Source of the DNA: Rhodobacter sp. SGA-6-6
GTDB lineage: Bacteria > Pseudomonadota > Alphaproteobacteria > Rhodobacterales > Rhodobacteraceae
DNA length: 64,000 nt
Reading direction: 5' to 3'
Assembly (NCBI RefSeq): GCF_011043545.1
Contig: NZ_JAAKGP010000002.1
Coordinates: 62,001 to 126,000, forward strand
In this document: one piece after another, positions 45,112-53,666 of the stretch
Layout of the letters: every line of letters begins with the position of its first letter
Numbering within the stretch: position 1 is the first letter of the stretch
The notes under the pieces: model-generated
The model's input: only the letters and a program-made list of their open reading frames with translations
Databases searched by the model: none
What the model was told of the DNA's origin: nothing
Position numbers and translations under genes: made by a program

Positions 45112-45978
45112 TCAGTGGCCCGAACTGTCGCCGCCCTTGGAATAGAGATGCGGCAGGGCCAGGCGCTCGATAAGCTCGATCAGGTAGTAGAAGATGAAGC
45201 CGAGACAGGTCAGCGCGATGATGCCGCAGAACAGCAGCGGGGTATCGAGCGCGCCATTGGCGATCAGCAGCATGTAGCCGAGCCCGGCATCGCCGCCGAC
45301 GAATTCGCCGACCACCGCGCCGACCACGGCCAGCGTGACCGAGATCTTCATGCCGGCGAAGATCGAGGGCAAGGCATCGGGGATGCGGATCAGCCGGAAG
45401 GTCTCGACCCCCGAGAGGCCGAGCGAGCGGGCCAGGTAGATCTTTTCCTTCTCGATGGCGCGCAGGCCCATCACCGTGTTGATGACGATGGGGAAGAAGG
45501 CGATCAGGAAGGCGATCAGCACCTTGGGGGCAAGGCCGAAGCCGAACCAGACGATGAACAGCGGGGCGACCGCGACCTTGGGAATGGTCTGGGCCGAGAC
45601 GAGCAGCGGATAGACCGCCGTCGAGAAGGCCTTCCAGCGCACGATCCCCATGGCCAGCGGCACGCCGACCACCACGCTCATGCCGAAGCCCAGCATCACC
45701 TCGATGGAGGTGACCCAGCTCTGCTGCAGGATCAGTTCGATCCGGTTCACCATGGTGCGGGCGATCTCGGTCGGGGCGGGAAGCAGGTAGCGCGGAATCG
45801 AGAGGATCGCCGCCGCCGCCTCCCAGATCACCAGGATGGCGACCAGAAGCAGGATCGGCGCCAGAATCTGGTTGCGTTTCTGGCTGCTCTTCCGGGCGCG
45901 GTTCTCGGCTTGGACGCGGGCCTCCACCTCCTCCAGCGAGGGCGCGCGCGAATGCGAGGGTATGGGCATGCTTGTCAT
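45112..45978 (-). CDS. ABC transporter permease, SsuC/TauC type
   Basis: A 288-residue inner-membrane permease with about six helices. The EAA-type loop is A-R-S-L-G-L-S-G-V-E-T-F-R-L-I-R-I-P-D-A-L-P. It belongs to the group serving nitrate, sulfonate and NMT1-type importers. The start at 45978 gives a short hydrophilic N terminus; the longer open frame upstream belongs to the shadow of the ATPase gene. It follows the ATPase by 17 bp. Confidence 0.88.
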   Translation of the reverse strand: MTSMPIPSHSRAPSLEEVEARVQAENRARKSSQKRNQILAPILLLVAILVIWEAAAAILSIPRYLLPAPTEIARTMVNRIELILQQSWVTSIEVMLGFGMSVVVGVPLAMGIVRWKAFSTAVYPLLVSAQTIPKVAVAPLFIVWFGFGLAPKVLIAFLIAFFPIVINTVMGLRAIEKEKIYLARSLGLSGVETFRLIRIPDALPSIFAGMKISVTLAVVGAVVGEFVGGDAGLGYMLLIANGALDTPLLFCGIIALTCLGFIFYYLIELIERLALPHLYSKGGDSSGH

Positions 45979-45995
45979 TGTCTCTTCTGTCTCCC

Positions 45996-46805
45996 TCAGC
46001 TTGCCAGTCGCTGGTCTTCCTCGCGGATCACGCCGCTTTCCAGGAAGACCTCGAGAATCTGGCGGCAGTATTCTGCGAATTCCGCGGTTCCGCGCGCTGC
46101 AAGCCGGCGCGGGCGCGGGATGTCGATGTCGATCACCTTGTCGATCTTGCCGGGACGCGGGGTCATCACCACCACGCGGTCGGACAGGAACACCGCCTCG
46201 GGGATGGAATGGGTGATGAAGGTCACGGTCATGTCCCGCTCGGCGACCATGCGCTGCAGGTCCAGCGTCAGCTGGTCGCGCGTCAGGGCATCCAGCGCCC
46301 CGAAGGGTTCGTCCATCAGCAGATGCGGCGGCTCGTGCAGCAGCGCCCGGCAGATCGACACCCGCTGGCGCATCCCGCCGGACAGCTGACCGGGATATTT
46401 CTTCTCGAAACCCTCCAGCCCGACGGATTTCAGCAGCGCCCGGGCGCGGCGCTCGGCCTGGGCCATGTCCATGCCGCGGGCTTCCGCCTGCAGCAGGACA
46501 TTGCCCAGCACCGTGCGCCAGTCCAGAAGGACATGGCTCTGGAAGACGATGCCGATGTCGCTGCGGGCCGAGGTGACGGGCCGCCCCTCCACCTCGACCT
46601 GGCCGTTGGAATGCTCCAGCAGCCCCGCGGCGATCATCATCATCGTGCTCTTGCCGCATCCCGAGGGCCCGACCAGCGAGACGAACTCTCCCTTGTTCTG
46701 GGCGAAGGAGACGCGGTCGAGCGCACGCACCGGGCCGTCCGCGCTGGCATAGATCTTTGTCAGATCCCGCACTTCGAAATAGGGGGTCGTGTTCGTTTCG
46801 GACAT
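45996..46805 (-). CDS. ABC transporter ATPase, SsuB/TauB type
   Basis: A 269-residue ABC ATPase: Walker A G-P-S-G-C-G-K-S-T, Q-loop I-V-F-Q-S-H-V-L-L-D-W-R, signature L-S-G-G-M-R-Q-R-V-S, Walker B L-L-M-D-E-P-F-G-A-L-D. It serves the adjacent permease and binding protein. The Q-S-H-V-L-L-D-W-R variant is common in importers of aromatic or pyrimidine-like compounds. Confidence 0.9.
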   Translation of the reverse strand: MSETNTTPYFEVRDLTKIYASADGPVRALDRVSFAQNKGEFVSLVGPSGCGKSTMMMIAAGLLEHSNGQVEVEGRPVTSARSDIGIVFQSHVLLDWRTVLGNVLLQAEARGMDMAQAERRARALLKSVGLEGFEKKYPGQLSGGMRQRVSICRALLHEPPHLLMDEPFGALDALTRDQLTLDLQRMVAERDMTVTFITHSIPEAVFLSDRVVVMTPRPGKIDKVIDIDIPRPRRLAARGTAEFAEYCRQILEVFLESGVIREEDQRLAS

Positions 46806-46848
46806 TTGCGGTCTACCCTCGGAAAGCGGTTCTTGGTGTCGGATCAGG

Positions 46849-47874
46849 TCATTCGGGCTTCTGCGGGATGTAGTCTTCCGCAGTGGGCGCGAAGTCGTTG
46901 GTGTAGACCTGTGCGGTCTCGATCTGCTCGCCGGTCGTGTTCTCGTTCACGATGTCGACGGTGATCTTCCAGTCGCCCTCGTCCATCCGGCCGAGCGGCA
47001 AGCCCATCGAGGCCTCGGTCCCCCAGCTGATCCAAGACAGTTCCTGCTCGCGCCGGACGATGGCCGGGTCGGTCGCGGGCTGGTGCTTCATCACGATGTC
47101 GACGGTCTCGTCGGGATTGGCCCGGGCGTAGACGAAGCCCTTCACCGCGGCCTCGACGAAGGGGGCAATCAGGTCGGCCCTTTCGGCGATGGTGTCGTTG
47201 TGGACGATGATGCCCGCCCCCACGGTCGATATGCCGCAATCGGCGAACCACAGGGTGACCAGCTTCTTGTCGGTGTTCAGCTCCAGCGCCGGCAGCGAGG
47301 ACTGGGCAAAGGCCGCGATGGAATCCACCTGTCCGGCCAGCAGCGCCGCCTCTTCCGAGACCTGGTCGACGTTGACGTTGCGCACCTTTTCGGCGTCGAT
47401 GCCGCAGTTGCGGGTATAGGCCGGGAACTGCTGGTAGGCCGCGACGCCGGTCGGCAGCGCCAGGGTGCGGCCTTCAAGATCCTTGGGGCTTTCGATGCCC
47501 GAGCCTTCGATGGTGATGATCGCGGTCGGGTTGCGGCGGTAGATCGCCCCCACCATGCGGATGTCGACCCCCTGCGAGACCGAATTCGCCACGACGAACC
47601 CGTCGGAGAAGCCGAAGTCGGCCTGCTTGGCGCCGACGATCTGGGCCGTCGATCCCGATCCCTTGCCCTGGGTGATCGACACGTCCAGGCCGGCTTCCTC
47701 GAAGAAGCCCTTTTCCTTGGCGACGATGAAGCCGGCATTGGCGCCGGAATAGCCGGCATCGAGCTGCAGCGTGACGGCGGTCAGGTCCTGGGCGAGGACG
47801 GCGCCGGGGGCGCCGCCGAGCGCCAGCATGGCGCAGGCGGCGAGCCGCCCCCAGCTGAGGGTCTGGTAGGACAT
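46849..47874 (-). CDS. ABC substrate-binding protein, NMT1/THI5-like
   Basis: A 341-residue periplasmic binding protein with a signal peptide ending near A-V-L-A-Q. The NMT1/SsuA-type fold shows Q-L-D-A-G-Y-S-G-A-N-A-G-F, V-A-K-E-K-G-F-F-E-E-A-G-L and Q-G-K-G-S-G-S-T-A-Q-I-V-G. The start at 47874 has GGGAG seven bases upstream, better than the Met six codons earlier. It lies between the LigB-type dioxygenase and the ATPase, so the ligand is probably the aromatic compound processed here. Confidence 0.88.
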   Translation of the reverse strand: MSYQTLSWGRLAACAMLALGGAPGAVLAQDLTAVTLQLDAGYSGANAGFIVAKEKGFFEEAGLDVSITQGKGSGSTAQIVGAKQADFGFSDGFVVANSVSQGVDIRMVGAIYRRNPTAIITIEGSGIESPKDLEGRTLALPTGVAAYQQFPAYTRNCGIDAEKVRNVNVDQVSEEAALLAGQVDSIAAFAQSSLPALELNTDKKLVTLWFADCGISTVGAGIIVHNDTIAERADLIAPFVEAAVKGFVYARANPDETVDIVMKHQPATDPAIVRREQELSWISWGTEASMGLPLGRMDEGDWKITVDIVNENTTGEQIETAQVYTNDFAPTAEDYIPQKPE

Positions 47875-47921
47875 CGTGAACTCCCTGTTCATCGGTGGTT
47901 TGTTGGGACCCGGGCGGGTTG

Positions 47922-48914
47922 TTATTTCTTTTCCCAGGTGGCGAAGGCCATGCCGCAGCCGGTTCCGGCCGGGCTGCGATAGCAGGGGATGTAGTCGATG
48001 AGGTTCATCTTCATCCCCGAGACCACCCCGGCCAGTGCAGACCAGCAGCGGAATTCGGAATTGCCGGATTGCAGCTTGGCTTCCGGCAGGGCGGCGTGCA
48101 GTTCCACATCGTCCTTTTCCATCAGGTCGAGGAATTCGCGGTCGAATTTCTCGTCCACCACGAAATGGCTCAGCCCGCCGGTGGCGATGACGGCGACGCG
48201 CAGCGGCTCGTCCCAGCTTTCGATCGCCTCGCGGATGGCGGCGCCCAGTTCGAAGGCCCGGCGGGCAGGAATCTGGTTCGGCGGGAAGTAGGTGTTGATG
48301 GAAACCGGAATGACCGGATAGACCACATCGTCCATCACCCGCGTGTAGACATAGGCGAAGGCATGGGTCATGCCCTGCCCTTCCCGATAATACTTGGTGT
48401 GCGACACGTCGAACTTGCGGGCGATCAGGTCGCCGAGCAGACGCTTGGCCCGCGCGGAATCGACCGGATATTCCTTTTCCTCCTGCGGATACCAGTCGGC
48501 CTGACGCAGGGTCTCGTCATATTTCCAGACCATGATCCCCTCGGGGACATAGGGCAGCTTCTCGCCCCAGTGGACCGAGATCATGGGCATGTTGTCGTCC
48601 TTGAACACTTCCCAGTGATCGTCGGCGATCATGACGACCAGATCGGGCCTGGCCTCCTGCAGCAGGCGCTTGGTCTCGGCGATGCCGGCCTGGTTGCGGG
48701 CATGGCGCTCGGCCAGGACGTCCGCGCTGATCTCGTCGGCCATGCTGGCGGGGGTCTTCGCCAGCAGCTCGTCGTAGGTGACCCGCTTGCCGTCGAAATC
48801 GTAAAGCGCGTGCACACTGACATCGTCGCTCTTGCCACGGGCCAGCCACGCGCCCGGCTCCATCAGGAGCGTGGGGCTGTGGGACGTGGCGATAGCGAGG
48901 ACCAGTTCCGCCAT
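47922..48914 (-). CDS. LigB-family extradiol ring-cleavage dioxygenase
   Basis: A 330-residue class III extradiol dioxygenase related to LigB and gallate-type enzymes. The first metal His is residue 12 (A-T-S-H-S-P-T). A second His-containing stretch is I-A-D-D-H-W-E-V-F, and the acidic/His region is A-T-G-G-L-S-H-F-V-V-D-E-K-F-D. It probably opens a dihydroxylated ring with Fe(II). It heads the transporter genes and has a 400-bp upstream gap holding a GGTATACC palindrome. The actual ring substrate cannot be read from sequence. Confidence 0.85.
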   Translation of the reverse strand: MAELVLAIATSHSPTLLMEPGAWLARGKSDDVSVHALYDFDGKRVTYDELLAKTPASMADEISADVLAERHARNQAGIAETKRLLQEARPDLVVMIADDHWEVFKDDNMPMISVHWGEKLPYVPEGIMVWKYDETLRQADWYPQEEKEYPVDSARAKRLLGDLIARKFDVSHTKYYREGQGMTHAFAYVYTRVMDDVVYPVIPVSINTYFPPNQIPARRAFELGAAIREAIESWDEPLRVAVIATGGLSHFVVDEKFDREFLDLMEKDDVELHAALPEAKLQSGNSEFRCWSALAGVVSGMKMNLIDYIPCYRSPAGTGCGMAFATWEKK

Positions 48915-49314
48915 GATTTTTCCTTTCCGTCAAAGAAGAAGTTCACGCTGCGCCCGTCTTTCCGCAGCTGTCGCCGCGGCGGAATTCCGGCTTCCGGCTA
49001 CAGGCGATGCGTGATCGGCACGCCGCTCCGAGTAAGATACATCATTGGACCACCGAACACATCCCAACGGTATACCAGAACGGAAACCTGTCAAGCCCCA
49101 AGTCTCCGGCGGCGTCGGGTCACTGGTGAAATCGCAAATTATCCATCCGAAGCTCAGGTATTCGGCCGTCGCCATCGGCCCTGCTGCGCGATGCGGGCCG
49201 GGAGCGCGCCCCTCGCCGCGAATCGGCGCGCAGCCGGATCGCCGTGACAGAAATGCGGACCGCGCGCAGATCTACCGGCGCGCGGAAAGGCTGCCCTGCC
49301 TGTCGGCGGGCCGG
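48915..49314. promoter_or_regulatory. Gap upstream of the dioxygenase with a GGTATACC operator
   Basis: No gene is seen in these 400 bp. AACGGTATACCAGA (49066-49079) contains the perfect GGTATACC also found at the divergent promoter near 53543. It lies 152 bp upstream of the dioxygenase start and 236 bp past the FAH gene stop. It is a candidate GntR-family operator. Confidence 0.55.
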
Positions 49315-50016
49315 TCAGACCACAGTGACCTCAAGCGCGGGCAGGCCGTCCACCTCGGCCCGGATGCGGTCGCCGCGCCGGACATCGCCCACCCCGGCCG
49401 GGGTGCCCGCGAAGATCAGGTCCCCCGCCGCCAGCTCGAAATAGCGCGACAGATGGGCGATGATTTCGGGCACCTTCCAGATCATCTGGGCCAGATCGCC
49501 TTCCTGCCTTTGGCTGCCGTTCACCAGCGCCCGGATGCCGCCGCGCATCGGATGGCCCGACACCGCCGCCGGCACGATTTCCCCGACCGGCGCGGAATGC
49601 TCGAAGCTCTTGCCGATCTCCCAGGGGCGGGCCGCCTTCTTCGCCTCGGCTTGCAGATCGCGGCGCGTCATGTCCAGCCCGACCGCATATCCGAACACAC
49701 GCTCCAACGCCCCGGCCTCGGGAATGTCGCGGCCGCCCGACGCCAAGGCGACCACCAGTTCGACCTCATGGTGCAGGCTCGCGGTGCCGGGCGGGTAAGG
49801 CAGGTCCCGGCCCGGAAGCAGGACGGAATCGGGGTTCTTCTGGAAGAAGAACGGCGGCTCGCGGTCCGGGTCATGTCCCATCTCGATCGCATGGGCAGCG
49901 AAGTTGCGCCCGATGCAATAGATCCTGCGCACCGGGAAAAGCCCGGAAGACCCCATGACCGGCACGGCCGGAACCGGCGGCGGGGCGAAGACATGGGACG
50001 GGGATTGCGGCTGCAC
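49315..50016 (-). CDS. Fumarylacetoacetate hydrolase-family protein
   Basis: A 233-residue FAH-fold protein. Family signatures are I-Y-C-I-G-R-N-F-A-A-H-A, the metal-binding H-H-E-V-E-L-V-V-A-L, G-Y-A-V-G-L-D-M-T-R-R-D-L-Q and F-A-G-T-P-A-G-V-G. Members hydrolyse or decarboxylate ring-cleavage products such as acylpyruvates, which suits the nearby extradiol dioxygenase. It is the last gene of the dapA-like to FAH group, 40 bp after the flavin reductase. Confidence 0.88.
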   Translation of the reverse strand: MQPQSPSHVFAPPPVPAVPVMGSSGLFPVRRIYCIGRNFAAHAIEMGHDPDREPPFFFQKNPDSVLLPGRDLPYPPGTASLHHEVELVVALASGGRDIPEAGALERVFGYAVGLDMTRRDLQAEAKKAARPWEIGKSFEHSAPVGEIVPAAVSGHPMRGGIRALVNGSQRQEGDLAQMIWKVPEIIAHLSRYFELAAGDLIFAGTPAGVGDVRRGDRIRAEVDGLPALEVTVV

Positions 50017-50056
50017 CTGATTTGCTCCTGTGGTGGAATCCGGGAAGGCCCGGGGG

Positions 50057-50794
50057 TCAGTCGAGGCTTTCGATGACGCCGCCGGTCCGGCCGGGGCGCC
50101 AGTATCCTTCCGCCGCGATGTCCTCGCGGGCCATGCCGGCCGCCATCAATCCGCGCCGGATCGCCTGCACCGGGCCGGTCTGGCCGATGACGCAGGCCTG
50201 ACCCTGCCCGGGCGGGCGCGGGAATTCCAGCACCTGGCCGATGAATTCCGCGTGTGGCGACCCGCCCCGACCGCGCAGGACCCAGGTCAGGGCGGCTCCG
50301 GGGCGGATCGCGGCCTCCATGCGGTCCTCCGGGTCCGCGATCTCCACGAACGCCCGGGCGGTGGCCCCCGCGGGCAGGGTTTCCAGCATGTGCAGGATCG
50401 CGGGCATCGCCGTCTCGTCTCCTGCCAGGAGATACCAGTCCCGCCCCGGCCACAGCCGGACCGGACTGCGCGGACCGCGGGCGCGGACCCGGTCGCCCGC
50501 CACGACAGAGCGCGCCCAACGGGGACCGGGCGTATCGCCGTGCAGCAGCACGTCCACGTCCATCCGCCCGGCCGCACGGTCGAGGCCGCGGATCGTGTAG
50601 TCGCGCTCGCCCACGCCGTCGCGCCCGCAGGGCACCGCGATCCGCAGGGCCTGGCCCGGCGCATAGTCGAACCGCGCCAGATCGGGACAGGTCAGGCCGA
50701 TCCGCATCATCCTCGGCGCCACCAGCGCCGAGTCGAGGACGGTGAACTCCCATTCCGCAAGGCTGCGGCGGGCGGGCGGAGGATCGGTCGTCAT
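50057..50794 (-). CDS. Siderophore-interacting-type FAD reductase
   Basis: A 245-residue SIP/ViuB-family flavoprotein. The FAD-binding motif is R-D-Y-T-I-R with G-Q-A-L-R before it, and the NAD(P) part begins Y-L-L-A-G-D-E-T-A-M-P-A-I. The family reduces ferric siderophores, but here it is embedded among aromatic catabolism genes, so it could supply electrons or reduced iron to the dioxygenase or another oxygenase. It lies between an SDR and the FAH-family gene. Confidence 0.82.
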   Translation of the reverse strand: MTTDPPPARRSLAEWEFTVLDSALVAPRMMRIGLTCPDLARFDYAPGQALRIAVPCGRDGVGERDYTIRGLDRAAGRMDVDVLLHGDTPGPRWARSVVAGDRVRARGPRSPVRLWPGRDWYLLAGDETAMPAILHMLETLPAGATARAFVEIADPEDRMEAAIRPGAALTWVLRGRGGSPHAEFIGQVLEFPRPPGQGQACVIGQTGPVQAIRRGLMAAGMAREDIAAEGYWRPGRTGGVIESLD

Positions 50795-50840
50795 CCGGGA
50801 CCTCGTGTCGTTCCGGTCGGAGGGGTGCCCCAGCCGCCGG

Positions 50841-51626
50841 TCAGATGCTGGGGATCAGCCCGCCATCCACCCGCAGCACGGTGCCGGTGATGTAGGAGGC
50901 GCGCTCCGAGGCCAGGAAGGCCACCGCATCGCCATATTCCTCGGGGCGGCCATAGCGCCCGACCGGGATCGTGCCGGTCGAGGCGGCCTGCACCTCTTCG
51001 AGGCTTCGCCCCTCGCGCTTGGCGCGCTGCTCGTCCAGGAAGGTGATGCGCTGCGTGGCGACCCTGCCGGGCAGCACGATGTTCGAGGTGACGCCATCGC
51101 GCCCGACTTCGCCGGCAAGCGTCTTCGACCAGGCCACCAGGCTGGCGCGCAGCGTGTTCGACAGGCCGAGGTTGGCGATCGGCGCCACCACGCCGGAAGA
51201 GGTCGAGGTGATCACCCTGCCCCAGCCGCGGGCGCGCATCCCGGGCAGGACCGCGTCGGTGATCAGGATGACCGACTGCACCATCGACTGGAAATGCCGC
51301 AGCCAGACCTCGCCGGGCTGGCCCGAGACCGGCGTCGGCGGCGGGCCGCCGGTGTTGTTGACCAGGATGTCGACCGGGCCGAGGCCGGATTCGACCGCGG
51401 CCAGCCGGTCCGGGATCGCCGCGTGGTCCGACAGGTCCCAGACCAGCGCCATGGCACGGCCGCCGGCGCTGCGGATCGCTTCGGCCCGCGCCTCTGCCGC
51501 CTCGGCGGCGATGTCGGCGACCGCGACCGCGGCCCCCTCCGCGGCGAGGGCCGTGGCGATGGCGCCGCCGAGCCCGCCACCGGCGCCGAACACAAGGGCC
51601 ACCTTGCCCCGAATTCCCAGATCCAT
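50841..51626 (-). CDS. SDR-fold protein with S-N-T-L-R in place of YxxxK
   Basis: A 261-residue SDR. The nucleotide loop is F-G-A-G-G-G-L-G-G-A (about 13-22), and N-N-T-G and the Ser region T-S-T-S-S-G are present. The catalytic Tyr-x-x-x-Lys position reads S-N-T-L-R (156-160), so both Tyr and Lys are replaced. The paralogue at 51706 shares this pattern. Annotated relatives are often called 3-oxoacyl-ACP reductase, but that activity is doubtful. It is 79 bp downstream of that paralogue. Confidence 0.82.
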   Translation of the reverse strand: MDLGIRGKVALVFGAGGGLGGAIATALAAEGAAVAVADIAAEAAEARAEAIRSAGGRAMALVWDLSDHAAIPDRLAAVESGLGPVDILVNNTGGPPPTPVSGQPGEVWLRHFQSMVQSVILITDAVLPGMRARGWGRVITSTSSGVVAPIANLGLSNTLRASLVAWSKTLAGEVGRDGVTSNIVLPGRVATQRITFLDEQRAKREGRSLEEVQAASTGTIPVGRYGRPEEYGDAVAFLASERASYITGTVLRVDGGLIPSI

Positions 51627-51705
51627 CTTCTTCCTCCATCTGCCGCCCCGGCCGTCCGGGGGTTCTTGTCGCCCCGGGCGGATGCCGCCCGCCCGGGCCT
51701 TTCGA

Positions 51706-52485
51706 TCACAGGGTGCCGCGGAAGCTGCCGCCGTCCATCAGCAGGTTCTGGCCCGTCACATAGCCCATGCGGGCCGAGGCGAAGAAGGCGCAGGCCGCGC
51801 CGAAATCGTCGGGGTCGCCGAAGCGTCCCGCCGGTATCCCGGCCAGGCGGTCGGCCATCGCCTCCTCTTCCGGAACGCCCTTTTCGGCCGCGATGGTCCG
51901 GGCGGTCAGGTCGAGCCGCTCGGTGCGGAACGCGCTCGGCAGCAGGTTGTTGATGGTCACGCCATGCCGCACCACCTCGCGCGAGAGCCCTGCGACGAAG
52001 CCGGTCAGCCCCGCCCGGGCGCCGTTGGACAAGCCAAGCCCCGGAAGCGGCGCCTTCACCGCGCCCGAGGTGATGTTGATGATGCGCCCGAAGCCGCGCG
52101 CGGTCATGCCGTCGATCACCAGCCGGATCAGGTCGATCGGGGCCAGCATGTTCAGCTCCAGCGCCCGGTGCCAGTCGGCCGCCGACCAGTTGCGGAAATC
52201 GCCGGGCGGCGGGCCGCCCGCATTGGTGACGAGGATGTCGACCTGGCCGACGCCGGCGACCAGCCGGGCGCGATCCGCCTCGGACCGCATGTCGGCCGCC
52301 GTCCAGCCGACCTCGGCGCCGCAGGAGGCGCGGATCGCGGCGGCGGCGGCGGCAAGGCCCGCCTCGCCGCGCGCGGTGATGGTCACGGCCACCCCTTCCT
52401 GCGCCAGTGCCCTGGCGCAGGCGAAGCCGAGCCCCTTGCTGCCCCCGCAGACGAGCGCACGGCGCCCTGCCAGGCCAAGATCCAT
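51706..52485 (-). CDS. SDR-fold protein with S-N-G-A-R in place of YxxxK
   Basis: A 259-residue SDR. The nucleotide loop is C-G-G-S-K-G-L-G-F-A, with T-N-A-G-G-P-P and the Ser in I-T-S-G-A-V. The Tyr-x-x-x-Lys position reads S-N-G-A-R. It is a paralogue of the downstream SDR and lies between it and a DapA-family gene. Shared loss of the same residues in both suggests a subfamily with a different mechanism rather than decay. Confidence 0.82.
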   Translation of the reverse strand: MDLGLAGRRALVCGGSKGLGFACARALAQEGVAVTITARGEAGLAAAAAAIRASCGAEVGWTAADMRSEADRARLVAGVGQVDILVTNAGGPPPGDFRNWSAADWHRALELNMLAPIDLIRLVIDGMTARGFGRIINITSGAVKAPLPGLGLSNGARAGLTGFVAGLSREVVRHGVTINNLLPSAFRTERLDLTARTIAAEKGVPEEEAMADRLAGIPAGRFGDPDDFGAACAFFASARMGYVTGQNLLMDGGSFRGTL

Positions 52486-52523
52486 GTCTGCCTCCCTAAG
52501 CTCGGGAATGCGCCGGCGGCGCG

Positions 52524-53414
52524 TCAGTATCCCAGACGCTTCACGATGGCGCCGAGCGCCTCCCTATCCGCGGCGCCCAGGTCCAGCAGCGGCGCGCGCA
52601 CATGGCCGCCGACCCAGCCGCGCAGCGTCATCGCCGCCTTGGTGGTCTGGGGCTGACCCTTCTTCAGGGCGAAGGCGCGATATTCCTGCCAGGAATGCTG
52701 CATCGCACCGGCCTTCTTCGCATTGCCCTCGGCCAGTTCGTGATAGATCGCATGGATCAGCTCCGGGAAGGCGCAGCTGTTGGTGCTGCTGACGCCGTCG
52801 AAACCGGCTGCAATCGGCCCCAGCATCTGCAGGTCGGAGGCGCAGAACAGCTTCAGCCGCCCCTTCACCCGGCCGAGGATGTCGTCCACCACCAGCGGAT
52901 GCAGCGCCCCCTGCTTCATGGCGATGACGCCCTTCACCCCGGCCAGCCGCTCGATCAGCGCAGGCGACAGCGTGATGCCGACCCCCGGCGCGTTGTAGAT
53001 CATGATGGACCGCGAGATCTTCGACATCTCCTCGAAGAAGGCGACGATATGGTCGTCGTTCACTTCCGAGACATAGGGCGGCATGACCATGGGCACTTCG
53101 CCCAGGTCTTCGGCCAGGGCAGTCAGTTCGCGCACCACCCGCGGGTCCGAGTCGGCGGTGCAGAGCAGCAGCGGCACGCGACCTGCGGCCACCTCCACCG
53201 CGCGGCGAAACAGGTCCGCGCGCTCGGCTGTATCCATGGTGGCGAATTCGCCGTAGGTCCCGCCGATCAGCAGCCCGTCGAACCCCTGCGCGATCACCCG
53301 CTCGATGGCGTCGGCGAAGGCCGCACCGTCAATGGCGCCATCGGCCGAAAAGGGCGTGACGGTGATGTTGAACAGGCCGGAAAGCCGGTCGGCCCTGTCG
53401 TTGCTGCTGGTCAT
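52524..53414 (-). CDS. DapA/NanA-family aldolase or hydratase-aldolase
   Basis: A 296-residue class I (Schiff-base) TIM-barrel lyase. The phosphate/carboxylate loop is G-G-T-Y-G-E, the Tyr is in Y-N-A-P-G-V-G, and the Schiff-base Lys is in I-A-M-K-Q-G-A. It is first in the minus-strand group and diverges from the amidohydrolase gene. Next to an extradiol dioxygenase the most attractive role is a pyruvate-releasing hydratase-aldolase of the NahE type, but dihydrodipicolinate synthase-like or sugar-acid roles cannot be excluded. Confidence 0.83.
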   Translation of the reverse strand: MTSSNDRADRLSGLFNITVTPFSADGAIDGAAFADAIERVIAQGFDGLLIGGTYGEFATMDTAERADLFRRAVEVAAGRVPLLLCTADSDPRVVRELTALAEDLGEVPMVMPPYVSEVNDDHIVAFFEEMSKISRSIMIYNAPGVGITLSPALIERLAGVKGVIAMKQGALHPLVVDDILGRVKGRLKLFCASDLQMLGPIAAGFDGVSSTNSCAFPELIHAIYHELAEGNAKKAGAMQHSWQEYRAFALKKGQPQTTKAAMTLRGWVGGHVRAPLLDLGAADREALGAIVKRLGY

Positions 53415-53542
53415 CTTCTTGCTCCGGGATCAGATCGCAGAAGGCCCTTCCGGCCGCGCCCCACACAGGCGTGCATGGGCCAAGGCTGGCGAGGAACTTC
53501 CATTAGAGTGTTGAATTTTCTTGCTCGACTCGCATTTCCAGT

Positions 53543-53573
53543 TTGGTATACCAATGAAATAACTATGGCGCAA
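53543..53573 (-). promoter_or_regulatory. Divergent promoter with TTGGTATACCAA operator
   Basis: A perfect 12-bp palindrome TTGGTATACCAA (53543-53554) lies between the aldolase and amidohydrolase genes. On the minus strand TTGCGC (53568-53573) and TATACC (53545-53550) are 17 bp apart, so the palindrome covers the -10. A related GGTATACC site lies at 49069, upstream of the dioxygenase. The GntR regulator at 55291 is the likely ligand. Confidence 0.65.
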
Positions 53574-53666
53574 CCTGTTTGGATCACAAGTCGGCCAACC
53601 GAATCCTGAGCCGTGATCCCATGCTTCCGGCGGCGCTTCCTCCTTGACGAGAAAGGCAGAATTCAA

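Noticed and set aside
49069-49076. A LuxI/LuxR quorum-sensing box
   Set aside because: GGTATACC is too short for a lux box, there is no LuxI homologue in the window, and a GntR-type operator shared with 53543 is the simpler reading.
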